Below are positions 25,755 to 34,671 of a stretch of DNA of 64,000 nt, piece by piece; the first letter of the stretch is position 1; each line of letters starts with the position of its first letter. The translations under genes were made by a program, and so were the position numbers. The DNA is from Streptomyces griseochromogenes. GTDB taxonomy: Bacteria > Actinomycetota > Actinomycetes > Streptomycetales > Streptomycetaceae. The DNA is taken from NCBI RefSeq assembly GCF_001542625.1, contig NZ_CP016279.1, forward strand, positions 9,114,001 through 9,178,000, written 5' to 3'. The notes below the pieces were generated by a model. It had not been told where the DNA came from, did no database searches, and saw only the letters and a program-made list of their open reading frames with translations.

Positions 25755-27529
25755 ATGGCAGAAATGATGGAACCGACCCCGGTCGGTCCTTGTGTGTCAT
25801 TGGTGAACGGACCGGAGGGCGTTTCTACCTCTTTCGACTGGCACAGCATCGACTGGGCTTCGTGCGAGGAAAACGTACGGCGTCTACGGCAGAGGATCTT
25901 CAAGGCGACGCGGGAAGAGGACTGGAAGAAGGTCCGGAACCTGCAGAAACTCATGCCGCGGAGTCTCAGCAACACGCTGGTGAGCGTGAAGCGGGTGACG
26001 CAGCAGAGTAACGGCCGCAGGACGGCAGGCATTGACGGGGAACGAGCCCTCACGCCGCGAGCGCGAGGGACATTGGCGGCTGAAATCCATCAGTCGTCCA
26101 AGCCCTGGAAGGCCAAGCCGGTCAAGCGGGTGTTCATCCCGAAGAGCAATGGAAAGCAGCGCCCACTGGGAATTCCGGTCATCCGTGACCGGGTCTCGCA
26201 GGCCCGCGTGAAGAATGCGCTTGAGCCGGAGTGGGAGGCACGGTTCGAACCGAGGTCGTACGGGTTCCGGCCCGGTCGAAGCTGTCAGGACGCCATTGGA
26301 GCGGTCTACGTAACCGCGCGGGGAACGTCTCCCAAGCGGTTGTGGGTCCTGGATGCCGATCTGTCAGCAGCGTTCGACCGTATCGACCACGGCCATCTGA
26401 TGTCCTCGCTCGGTCAGTTCCCGGCCAGGGATCTCATCGAGGGTTGGCTGAGGGCAGGCGTGATCGACAGGGGCCGGTTCGCTCCGACCGACGAGGGGAC
26501 ACCTCAAGGTGGAGTGATCAGCCCCGTACTGCTGAACATCGCTCTGCATGGGATGGAACAGGCCGCAGGGTGCCACTACAGACAGCGCGCGAACGGCGCG
26601 CCCCGCTCCGTGGAGGGCACCCCGGTGCTGGTAGATACGCCGATGACTTCGTCGTGCTCGGGCACAGCGAAGCCGAAGTGCGCCAGGTCAAGCAACGGTT
26701 GGAAGAATGGCTGGAGCCGAGAGGACTGCACTTCAATGAGGAAAAGACGCAGATCGTCCACCTCGCGAAGGGCTTTGACTTTCTCGGATTCACCATTCGG
26801 CGAACATGTGGAAGCCTGATCATCAAGCCAAGCGCTACGGCCCGCGCGAGACTCCGGGAGAGGCTGCGGCATGAAGTGAAGGCCCTGAAAGGGGCCAACG
26901 CGGAGGCCGTCATGCAAAAGCTCGTCCCCATTGTTCGGGGTTGGGCTGCCTACTACCGGGGGGTGGCGTCCAGCAAGACCTTCAACTCGCTGGACAACTA
27001 CATGTGGCGGCTGACCTGGACATGGGCCAGACGTCGTCACCCCGGAAAGTCAAGGCACTGGGTTGCGGCCCGGTACTCCGGCAGATTCCACTCGGTCAGA
27101 GAGGACAGATGGGTGTTCGGGGACCGTGACAGCGGCGCCTTCCTCCCGAAGTTCTCCTGGACGAAAATCATCCGTCACTACGTAGTCCAGGGTGCGGCAT
27201 CGCCTGATGACCCCTCCCTTCAGGACTACTGGCGGGAGCGCCGTCGGAAGAAGGCGGCACCCCCTATGGACAAGACGAGTCTTGTCCTGGCTGTGAGGCA
27301 GAGAGGGCTCTGCCCGCTCTGTCGGCAACCGCTCATCGCCGGCGCCGAATACGAACCGGACAGTCCACGAGAGTGGATCAACTGGTTCGCGGCATCGAAG
27401 AAGGCGCTGCACAAGCACCACTTCGCCTACCGGCGAGACGGTGGCTCGAATGAAAGGAAGAACCTCCGTCTCGTGCACTCCGAATGCCATCGCCAGCACC
27501 ACGCTGGAGATGGGAGAAGGACCGCATGA
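25755..27529 (+). pseudogene. ltrA: Group II intron reverse transcriptase/maturase, frameshifted
   Basis: The intron-encoded protein is in two frames. The first half (25755 to ~26633) has the RT N-terminus (WKAKPVKRVFIPKSNGKQRP, SYGFRPGRSCQDAI, VLDADLSAAFDRIDH, TPQGGVISPVLLNI). The second half (from ~26634) starts RYADDFVVLGHSEAEVRQ, with the catalytic YADD, then the maturase X domain (VRGWAAYYRGVASSKTF) and a C-terminal HNH endonuclease (CPLCRQPLI ... HHFAYRRDGGSNERKNLRLVHSECHRQHH). A single base appears lost in GGTGCTGGTAGATACGCC at ~26633, just before YADD. Without frameshifting, no active enzyme is made. A sequencing error is the alternative. Confidence 0.9.
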
Positions 27530-27562
27530 ACTGCACTTCCGCGTAGCCCTCGTGGCTTGCTT

Positions 27563-27596
27563 GAGCCGGATGCGGTGAAAGCCGCACGTCCGGTTC
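27563..27596 (+). ncRNA. Group II intron domain V
   Basis: A 34-base hairpin beginning GAGCCGGATGCGGTGAAAGC and ending TCCGGTTC. The GAGCCGGA/TCCGGTTC outer stem and the GAAA tetraloop match the catalytic domain V of bacterial group II introns. Domain VI follows with AGCAAT in its loop. Confidence 0.93.
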
Positions 27597-28338
27597 TGAG
27601 GGAGCCGGGGCCCAGCAATGGGTCCCGGCTACCCGACTCTACGAGAAGTACCGCTGCGAATCGGCTTCCCCGGCTGGTACTCCCTGACGGTACGGCCACT
27701 CGTACTCGGTCCCGACAACGTGCCGGTGATCGCGGACGAGCGACAGGCAGAACGGGACATCCCCCTTGCGGTGCTCTCGGCGATGACACACGGGCGCGGC
27801 CCGGGGGCCGCCGCCATACTGGAATCCCTGGCATCCGCCCTGGGGACCATCGACCCCGACAGCGCCGCGGTCTTCGTGCAGTTCGTCGACTCATGCCTGA
27901 CCGAGCCCCAGGCGAAGCAGATGTGGAGGGACCTGATGACGGCGATCCAGTACTTCTGGCGACACCCGCTCGCAGAGCAAGTGCGCGAGGAGGGCCGAGA
28001 GCAGGGACTGGAAGAGGGCCTGGAGCAGGGTCTGGAACAGGGCCGGGTCGAGGCCAAGGCCGAGATGGTCCTCCACATCCTTCAGTGGCGCGGCATTCAG
28101 GTGACAGACGCCGTCCGCGAGCGGGTGGAGGCGTGCACGGAACTGGACCAGCTGGAAGTCTGGGCCCAGCGGGCCGTGCACGCGACAGATTCAGCGGAGC
28201 TGTTCGCCGGGGGGGTGAGGACGGGAGCCGCGGTAGGACACCGTCACTCCGTCGACGTGTCCTCCAACCTGCGCTCTCGGCGAGCCTGGCGCCCAGCGCT
28301 CTGAGCGAGGGGTATCAGCGGAGCGGAAGAACTGATCG

Positions 28339-29166
28339 TCACCAGTTCCCGTAGTTCTCGACCAGTGTGGCGATCAGTGTGAGCAGAGCGTCGGCCCGGT
28401 GCCGGTCCTCGCGCTGGTTGCGCAGGGACTCGTCGGCGGCCCGGAGCCGGGCCAGGGCGGGCGGTTCGCCGTCCACCATGTCGTCGACCACCGGTGCAGT
28501 GAGCAGGTCCAGGCACTCGGTGAGCATCCGACGGGTCGCGGGCGACGTCGGGTTGGGGTCGGGTTCGGTGTACGCGGTGGTCAGGTACCGCGCGGGATCG
28601 GTGAGGCTCCAGCCGACGACGGTGCCGTGCTGGACGAGGAGCGCCACGTCGGGGGCTACGCCGATACACGCTTCCAGCGGCTCGTCGAGGACGTCGAGGT
28701 CGCGCAGACAGATCAGTACGGCGTCCCCGGGGGCGCGGCACAGCACCGTGCACGTCTCATGCCGGAAGTCCTGGACCTCGTCCGCGCGGAGCCCGCCCTG
28801 GCGTACGGGGGGCATGAAGGGAAGGCGGGTGGAGGTCTCAGCGTCGGCGGACACGTACGGCATCTGGAGTTCGGCACCGACCAGCTTCCGGCTGTCCGGG
28901 TCGAACCGGAAGAGGTCAGGAGTGTCCCACAGCCGGTCCTGGCTGCCGAAGGTACGCGCGAGGAACCGCTCACGCTCCTGCACGTCCACGTGCTGCATTA
29001 CATCCACGGAGTCGCCTGTGAAGCGGGGGGTGATGTGCAGCGGGTCGTCCGTCACCGTTGCGCGCCAGTCGCCGTCGAACGAAAGTTTCGTGGTTATTCC
29101 TGCCTCATCTGATCTGCTTTGCTGGGCCCAAGTAGCCCTCCTCAGCAGGAATCCTGCCCTGCACAT
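28339..29166 (-). CDS. Hypothetical protein downstream of the Rhs/immunity genes
   Basis: A 275-residue protein I do not recognise. It begins MCRAGFLLRR, then KLSFDGDWRATVTDDPLHITPRF, which looks like the true folded start; an N-terminal extension of uncertain reality precedes it. Later parts are mixed alpha/beta with acidic character (LICLRDLDVLDEPLEACIGVAPDVALL; AALARLRAADESLRNQREDRH-like coil at the end). No signal peptide or membrane helix. It is the third gene on the same strand after the Rhs toxin and its probable immunity gene, so a second immunity or orphan accessory role is possible. The start at 29166 has GGAAGGG close upstream, with tight spacing. Confidence 0.55.
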   Translation of the reverse strand: MCRAGFLLRRATWAQQSRSDEAGITTKLSFDGDWRATVTDDPLHITPRFTGDSVDVMQHVDVQERERFLARTFGSQDRLWDTPDLFRFDPDSRKLVGAELQMPYVSADAETSTRLPFMPPVRQGGLRADEVQDFRHETCTVLCRAPGDAVLICLRDLDVLDEPLEACIGVAPDVALLVQHGTVVGWSLTDPARYLTTAYTEPDPNPTSPATRRMLTECLDLLTAPVVDDMVDGEPPALARLRAADESLRNQREDRHRADALLTLIATLVENYGNW

Positions 29167-29219
29167 TGCCCTTCCGGAAGATGAAGTTTCCTGCCTGGCC
29201 CGATGACTGGCACACGGCA

Positions 29220-29906
29220 TCAGGGTGCTTCAGGATTTCCAGATTTCCTCGCCACTTGAATCATTTTACAAAATGCCTCAATGGCGTATTGCTGCGTAAG
29301 CGAGTCCAACCCCTGGTAGACTTGATCGTCAACTTTATTAACCTGAGCCCAAAACTCTCCGAGCGTTACCCCGAGTTCATAGTCTGCAATTTCCCGAAGC
29401 TCTTGGTCTCTCGTTGCATTCAATGCCGCCTGATAGGCTCGCGGGTCACTCCAGTTGGGCAGATCGAGTAGTGCGTTGACTTTCCAGGCGGGGTCACTCT
29501 CCGGCTCCTGTAGCATGTGTGAAAAAGCTACCGCTCGCTCGTCCCATTCCAGCGGAACTTCGCGCAACAGCGCGGAAACAAACTCGCTAGGCGGCGAGTA
29601 TGCATGGTCACGAATGTAGTGCACGATCATGGTTGGGGTGCTGTACGTAGTCCCATCGGTTCCGAAAATGTGAATTTCCCCGTTCCCGGTCACGGGCGGG
29701 TTTGATCTGCAGAACTCGCATTCATGTACACCGAGAGCCAAGCTCCTGGGCTTTCGGATCTCAAATTCAAGGCGCGCCAGCGCTTGCGAGTTGACCCCCC
29801 CTTCACCTGTCGGAACTCCGAAAGACCGCCCCAGCCATCCAATGTTCTTCATAGGAATGGGGGAGTCTCCATAAGAATAAACTGTTAGATCTGCAAAATC
29901 AGCCAT
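29220..29906 (-). CDS. Probable immunity protein paired with the Rhs toxin
   Basis: A 228-residue cytoplasmic protein. It begins MADFADLTVYSYGDSPIPMKNIGWLGRSF and continues with HECEFCRS, GNGEIHIFGTDGTTY and IVHYIRDHAYSPPSEFVSALL. This pattern recurs in uncharacterised streptomycete proteins I have seen, but I give no family name. Its start lies 8 bp inside the end of the Rhs gene, an arrangement typical of toxin-immunity pairs. The region is clearly AT-richer than the surrounding core, so it was probably acquired together with the toxin tail. ATG 29906 is chosen; the frame further up lies in the toxin gene. Confidence 0.7.
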   Translation of the reverse strand: MADFADLTVYSYGDSPIPMKNIGWLGRSFGVPTGEGGVNSQALARLEFEIRKPRSLALGVHECEFCRSNPPVTGNGEIHIFGTDGTTYSTPTMIVHYIRDHAYSPPSEFVSALLREVPLEWDERAVAFSHMLQEPESDPAWKVNALLDLPNWSDPRAYQAALNATRDQELREIADYELGVTLGEFWAQVNKVDDQVYQGLDSLTQQYAIEAFCKMIQVARKSGNPEAP

Positions 29907-32900
29907 GTCCAAACCCTGGTCTCCGGCATGCCACCCAGTGACACACCCCCATATTCGGTTCGAGTATGTCACTCAGCAGCGTTGGCTCGTCGACAATTAT
30001 TGACCCTTCGCGATATTTCATCGGGAGGCCTGTATGCGGATTACGGCCTAGCGGGGACAAAGTATAGTTGGGAACTATGTCACCCGCATGGAATACTTGC
30101 ACCGGCTCGACGGATGGACCTCCGGGGCCAGCTATTCTCAAGCCTCGCATGGCGTCAAGCCTTTTCCCATCTTCTACGTACATGTAGAGTGTAGTCCCCT
30201 CGGGCACCTGAAAAGTGCCGTCTCCATAATATCCACCGTGCCCATGAATCACCTTAGTTCCATCTTGTCGCAGTCCTGCAATGGGCTGAGCGACTCCAGC
30301 ACGCGGATCAGCGAGGTCAGTAGGTGGCTCGACGCATGGGGACAACCCAAGTGGATCGGCCCATGTGTGCGGGTTTTGGACATACGTAGTGGCGTTGGGA
30401 GCGGCAGTAAGGCCGAGAGGGTCTGGCGCGAAATAGCGGGCGGTTTCGGGGTCGTAGTGGCGGAAGTAGTTGTAGTGGAGACCGGTTTCGGGGTCGTAGT
30501 ACTGACCGGGGAAGCGTAGGGGTGTGTAGGCGGTGCTGTTGGCCGCCCACGCCGTCGTTCCCCACAGGGTGCTGCGGGTGCGCCAGGCGATGTCGCCCTG
30601 TTCGTCGATGAGTTCACTCGGGGTGCCGACCAGGTCGGTGACGATGGCGAAGAAACGGGAGTCGATCTCGTCCTGGGGTGAGTCGGCCTCGGTAATGCGT
30701 TCCGTTTGGGTCAGGGGGCGCAGGCCCTGGTGGTCCCAGGTGAGGGTGACCGGGTTGGGGAGGTCGGGGGATGTCGTGGTTTGTTCGCAGAGGGTGGTGC
30801 CGTCCCAGGTGAAGTCGACTCGCTCTATGACCGATTCGCCGTCCTCAGTGAGGCGGAATTTCGCCGTGCGACGGCCTAGTGGGTCGTAGGTGTAGCGCCA
30901 GCGCGTGCCGTCCGGGGTCGTCACCGAGGTCAGGCGGTCCTCGGCGTCCCATTCGTAGCGCCAGGTGTCCGGCTTGCGGGACAGGCGGGTCTTCTGGCGC
31001 AGGGTGATGCGGCCGAGGGCATCGTGTTCGTAGCGAACGTTTCCGGCGCGCGTGATGCGCGTACCGGAGTACTCGCGGATGCCGATTGCCTCCTGGCCCG
31101 GGTGGGCGGACGGCCAGCTCGCCTGTGTCTGATTGCCCGCCTCGTCGTATGCGTACCGTTCCGTCCAGCCCGCCGCGTACACCGCCGTCACGCGGCCCGT
31201 TGAGTCCAGGTCAAAGTGGCGGGAGCCGGAGAGGTGGTCATCGATACCGATGAGGTTGCCGTCGGCGCGGTAGGTGTACGCCCGGTGCTGCACCGTGCGG
31301 CCCTCCGCCCCGGTCACCGACTGGGTCGTCAGACGGCCCAGCGTGTCGAAGGCGTGTTCCAGAGTGATCGTTCCGCCGATACGGCGGGACAGTTCGCGGC
31401 CTGCCTCGTCGTAAGTGAAGTCGATAGCGCGGCCCGAGGCCACCATGCCGGTACGGCGGCCGGTGGCGTCGAATGACCAGGTTGTCGTGGCGCCTGTGGG
31501 GGTCGTGCGGCCGGTGCGGCGGCCCAGTTCGTCGTACGTGTAGCGCAGTGTGCGGCCGTTGACCGTCTCCGAGTGCAGGTGGCCGTGGCAGTCGCGGAGG
31601 AGGGTGAGGGTGGTGCCGTCGGGGCCGGTTGCCTGTGCCAGCTGGTCGGTCAGGTCGTAGGCGTACGTCGTGACCTGGCCGGCCGCGTCCTTGCGGGTCA
31701 CCTGGCCCAGCTCATTCCGCTTGAAGGACACCACCTCGCCGAGAACGCTCCTGCGCGAAGCGAGACGTCCTGCGGGGTCGTAGGCGTAGGTCAGCGTGCG
31801 GTCGTCGAAGTCTGTCTCCGTCACCAGACGGCTCGCCGCGTCGTACTCGTACGTCCACGTCAGGCCCTGCGGGTTCGTGACCTTCGTCAGCCGCAGTTCC
31901 ATGTCGTGGTCGAACTCGTAGCGGACCCCGTCCGGGCCTGTGCGCGCCGTCAGCAGGTCGAAGTGGGTGTACTCGAAGCGGGAGACGCCGCCGATCGGAT
32001 CGGTGTGGCTGGTGCAGTTGCCCTCACCGTCGTACGCCCAGGACTCGGTTGTGCCGTCAGGGGCCGTACGGTGGGTCAGGTGGCCTTCGGTCGACCATTC
32101 CAGCAGCGTCCTCGCGCCGGTGGGGTCCGTGATCGCGATCGGGTGCCCAAGGGCGTCCCGCTCGTAGCGGGTGGTCGCGCCCAGCGGGTCCGTGATCTCC
32201 AACGGGAGACCCGCGCGGTCGCACGCAACCGTCGTCGTGTTGCCCAGATGATCAGTTACAGAGGTCAGGTGGCCGGCATCCGTGTAGGTGAAGCAGGTGG
32301 TCTGGCCCGCCACGTCCGTCACCGAGGTGCGGTTGCCTCGCGCGTCGTAGGTTTGGCGGACCACTGTGCCGTCGGGATTGACCACCTTCACGGGCAGGCC
32401 GAGTTCGTTGTATTCCGCTCTCGCCTCGCGGCCGTCCGGGCGTATCACCGATGTGGGGTTGCCGGTCTCGTCGTAGCGGAACGTGGTCCGGTGGCCGAGT
32501 GGGTCGGTGTGGGCGAGGAGGCGGCGGTAGCGGTCGTGTTCGAAGCGGGTCACCGCGCCGAGCGGGTCGATCTCGGCGACCACCTGGAAGTCGTCGTTGA
32601 CCACATAGCGGCGGCTGTGGCCCTCGGCGGTGGTCGCAGTGGTGACGCGCAGGCCGGTCTCGGGGTCGGTCTCGTCGTAGGACAGGCGCAGGGTCATGTG
32701 GCCGTGCGAGCCGCCCTCGGCTATGCAGCGGTCCTGGTCGTCGTACGCGTAGGAGTAGCCGCGGTCGTTCGTGTCCGTCCAGGAGGTGACGCGGCCCGCC
32801 TCGTCATAGGTGAAGCGCAGGGGCAGGCCGGAGGAGTTGATGACCTCCGTCAAGTTCCCTTCGGTGTAGCCATAGCGCTTCAGTTCCTGGCCGGTGGTCA

Positions 32901-34671
32901 CCAGGTGGAGCGCCGTGACCCGATCCGCCTCCGTCGATATGCGCACGCCGTGGCCTGCACTGGACATGATCTGAAGGGGGCTGCCCTCGGCGTCGTACTC
33001 GAAGGTGATCCAGTTGCCGTTGCGGTCGTCGATCTGTTCCAGGACCGCCAGGTTCTCGCCCCGGTCGGCGAAGTGCCAGGTGCGGCGGGTGCTCGGGTCG
33101 GTGATCGTGTAGCCGTCGGCCACGCGGTCCAGGGGCCAGCGGGGGCCGTGGCTGGGGAGCGTGGGCAGGCTGGGTGCAGGATGTGGGTAGGCGAGGAGCA
33201 TGCCGTCCTCGGTGATGAACACGACGCCCTCGGAATCGATCTCCAGGCGCTGGTCGATCGTCGATGACCAGGACGGGCCGAACCAGCGGCCGTAGCGGTA
33301 GCCCGACTCCACGCGCCGCTTGAAGATCAGAGGGAGCACGCCGGGCAGGGTCACGTCCGTCTGCGGCAGGTACATCTTGCCGGTGGTGAGATCGACCGGA
33401 TCCGTGGGATCTTTCTCGACCTTCTTGCCGGGGTTGGCCGTGTCGTGCTCGTCGGGGTGGCTCCTGGCAGCGTCTGCCGCGGAGTCCCCGCCCCCACCCT
33501 CGGCGCCAGCCTCCGCAGCACCGCCTTCCCCGGCCGCCGCCTCCTCGGCCCCCTTCACCCCGTCTTCCGCGACCCGGACCCCGTCCGCTGCGACTCCTTC
33601 CGCCCCCGCCTCCGGGATGAGGAACTGGGGCAGGAGTTCGCCGCCGAACCCACCCGGGTCCTGCAGGAAGGAATTCCACAGCTGGTTGCCGGTCTCATTG
33701 GAGTGCGTGACCATGTGGACGGCGCTGCCCAGCAGTTCCACCTTGGCCTGCAGCGCCTCGTAAGGATGCGTGACCGCATAGGGATCGAGCGGGTTGGCGT
33801 TGCGGAGCATGTTGTTCAGGTCGCCGACTCCGCGTACGAAACCGCCGAAGAAACGCATGTCCTCCGTCTTGGCGGCATCCAGGCCATCGGCACCGTCCAA
33901 CTTGAGCTGGTCGACGGCCGACGGCTCATGCGGGGCGTGCTGCAAGGCAGCCTTGACCTTGTCGGCGGCCTCGGAGGCGAGGTGGGTGCGCTGGCGGCGG
34001 GCGGCGGCCAGCATCTGCTCGGCCGCGTGCTTGGCCTCATCACCCGGATCCTGCTCCGAGGGCTTCGGCCCCGGATCCTTCTTGCCCGCATCGACCGCGT
34101 CGTTGTACGTCCGCACCTGCTCCTGGTGCGCCTTGGAGGCCGTCTTGCCCTGCCGGTACTTCGCCACCGCCTCCCGAGCCTGCCCCTGCGCCCACTCCAC
34201 CGTGTGCGCGAAGTTCTCCAAAGCCGAGGCCGCCTCCCCGCACGCCTCCGCAGCCTGACGCCACTTGACCTGATGCGTGGAGAACTTCTCCCGGAAGGTG
34301 TCGGCTGCCTCCCCCGTCCACTGCGAGGAATCCAGCTTCGACATACCGGACGCGACCGCGCCGAACGAGGACCCGAAATTCCGCAGATGCCCGGCCGTCT
34401 CCCGCAGCTTCGCCGGATCCCCGTGGATGAGCTCCTTCGGGTCCTCGGTCTCGTCCAGCTGCTGCTCGTCCACATGCGCGCCGAGCTTGTTCGCGACGCC
34501 ATCGCCCCAGTCGTCGACCTTGTCGGCCACACCGTGCGCACCGGCCCAGTCGAGCGCGTCGCCCACGCCATGGGCGCCCTCGTCGATGACATGACCCGTG
34601 GCCCGCTTGACGTGGTCGTACCCGGACTTCAGCGACCCCAGGGCACCGTTCAACCCGCTGGAGAAGGACAT
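29899..34671 (-). CDS. Rhs/YD-repeat polymorphic toxin with WXG-like N-terminus (T7SS type)
   Basis: A 1590-residue secreted toxin. Residues ~1-260 form a helical WXG100-like module (WTGEAADTFREKF, W118-x-G120), expected to direct export through the type VII (ESX) system. A low-complexity acidic/Ala linker follows; at ~415 a DUF6531-like start (DPVDLTTGKMYLPQTDVTL) leads into a long series of YD repeats (GNWITFEYDAEGSP, TRYERDALGHP, LTYAYDPAGRLASRR) that encapsulate the toxin. The core ends with the RHS-associated motif YYDPETGLHYNYFRHYDPET ... PDPLGL. The last ~145 residues are the variable toxin: GTFQVPEGTTLYMYVEDGKRL and CHWVACRRPGFGHG, resembling the putative adhesin Stv domain. Overlaps the immunity gene. 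Confidence 0.92.
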   Translation of the reverse strand: MSFSSGLNGALGSLKSGYDHVKRATGHVIDEGAHGVGDALDWAGAHGVADKVDDWGDGVANKLGAHVDEQQLDETEDPKELIHGDPAKLRETAGHLRNFGSSFGAVASGMSKLDSSQWTGEAADTFREKFSTHQVKWRQAAEACGEAASALENFAHTVEWAQGQAREAVAKYRQGKTASKAHQEQVRTYNDAVDAGKKDPGPKPSEQDPGDEAKHAAEQMLAAARRQRTHLASEAADKVKAALQHAPHEPSAVDQLKLDGADGLDAAKTEDMRFFGGFVRGVGDLNNMLRNANPLDPYAVTHPYEALQAKVELLGSAVHMVTHSNETGNQLWNSFLQDPGGFGGELLPQFLIPEAGAEGVAADGVRVAEDGVKGAEEAAAGEGGAAEAGAEGGGGDSAADAARSHPDEHDTANPGKKVEKDPTDPVDLTTGKMYLPQTDVTLPGVLPLIFKRRVESGYRYGRWFGPSWSSTIDQRLEIDSEGVVFITEDGMLLAYPHPAPSLPTLPSHGPRWPLDRVADGYTITDPSTRRTWHFADRGENLAVLEQIDDRNGNWITFEYDAEGSPLQIMSSAGHGVRISTEADRVTALHLVTTGQELKRYGYTEGNLTEVINSSGLPLRFTYDEAGRVTSWTDTNDRGYSYAYDDQDRCIAEGGSHGHMTLRLSYDETDPETGLRVTTATTAEGHSRRYVVNDDFQVVAEIDPLGAVTRFEHDRYRRLLAHTDPLGHRTTFRYDETGNPTSVIRPDGREARAEYNELGLPVKVVNPDGTVVRQTYDARGNRTSVTDVAGQTTCFTYTDAGHLTSVTDHLGNTTTVACDRAGLPLEITDPLGATTRYERDALGHPIAITDPTGARTLLEWSTEGHLTHRTAPDGTTESWAYDGEGNCTSHTDPIGGVSRFEYTHFDLLTARTGPDGVRYEFDHDMELRLTKVTNPQGLTWTYEYDAASRLVTETDFDDRTLTYAYDPAGRLASRRSVLGEVVSFKRNELGQVTRKDAAGQVTTYAYDLTDQLAQATGPDGTTLTLLRDCHGHLHSETVNGRTLRYTYDELGRRTGRTTPTGATTTWSFDATGRRTGMVASGRAIDFTYDEAGRELSRRIGGTITLEHAFDTLGRLTTQSVTGAEGRTVQHRAYTYRADGNLIGIDDHLSGSRHFDLDSTGRVTAVYAAGWTERYAYDEAGNQTQASWPSAHPGQEAIGIREYSGTRITRAGNVRYEHDALGRITLRQKTRLSRKPDTWRYEWDAEDRLTSVTTPDGTRWRYTYDPLGRRTAKFRLTEDGESVIERVDFTWDGTTLCEQTTTSPDLPNPVTLTWDHQGLRPLTQTERITEADSPQDEIDSRFFAIVTDLVGTPSELIDEQGDIAWRTRSTLWGTTAWAANSTAYTPLRFPGQYYDPETGLHYNYFRHYDPETARYFAPDPLGLTAAPNATTYVQNPHTWADPLGLSPCVEPPTDLADPRAGVAQPIAGLRQDGTKVIHGHGGYYGDGTFQVPEGTTLYMYVEDGKRLDAMRGLRIAGPGGPSVEPVQVFHAGDIVPNYTLSPLGRNPHTGLPMKYREGSIIVDEPTLLSDILEPNMGVCHWVACRRPGFGHG

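Larger units (their letters stand above)
25100..27637 (+). mobile_element. Group II intron, 2538 bp
   Basis: The 5' boundary is GTGCGACACG, matching the GUGYG consensus, directly after the exon bases CTCTCCCACC. The 3' boundary is AC at 27636-27637, after a domain VI stem-loop (27601-27634). Domain V lies at 27563-27596. Bases 25100-25754 hold no gene and are the structured ribozyme domains I-III; the maturase frame is in domain IV. The insertion is inside a protein gene and in its sense direction, so splicing would be needed for expression. The exon frame is restored across the junction, which fixes both boundaries. Confidence 0.93.
24823..28304 (+). pseudogene. Rpn/YhgA-like nuclease-transposase family gene, split by a group II intron and frameshifted
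   Basis: The 5' exon (24823-25099) encodes MVGSSHEALHRIFQKDPALL ... LLVVESQGKVDDRKRGSWPYYLSH, the start of a Rpn-type PD-(D/E)XK protein common in Streptomyces. The coding sequence resumes exactly after the intron (27638) as LYEKYRC and then loses frame. The C-terminal half follows in another frame (27657-28304: IGFPGWYSLTVRPLVLGPDNVPVI, EEGLEQGLEQGRVEAKAEM). Joining the exons restores HLYEKYRC, but the missing bases after it (about 15-20 residues' worth compared with what I recall of the family) remain. The gene is thus broken even if the intron splices. The start has AAGGAGAG upstream. Confidence 0.85.

Noticed and set aside
28005..28050. Short direct repeats (EGLEQG-type) in the 3' part of the Rpn-family gene; considered as a CRISPR or minisatellite.
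   Set aside because: A few copies only, within a known charged coiled tail of this protein family; no spacers of uniform size.
29167..29219. Short low-GC gap searched for a tRNA or attachment site that could explain the acquired region.
   Set aside because: No cloverleaf or direct repeat pair was seen; no integrase gene is present in the window.
31573..33267. Long open plus-strand frame antisense to the Rhs gene.
   Set aside because: Reflects repeated YD-repeat codons read backwards; no ribosome binding site or protein motif.
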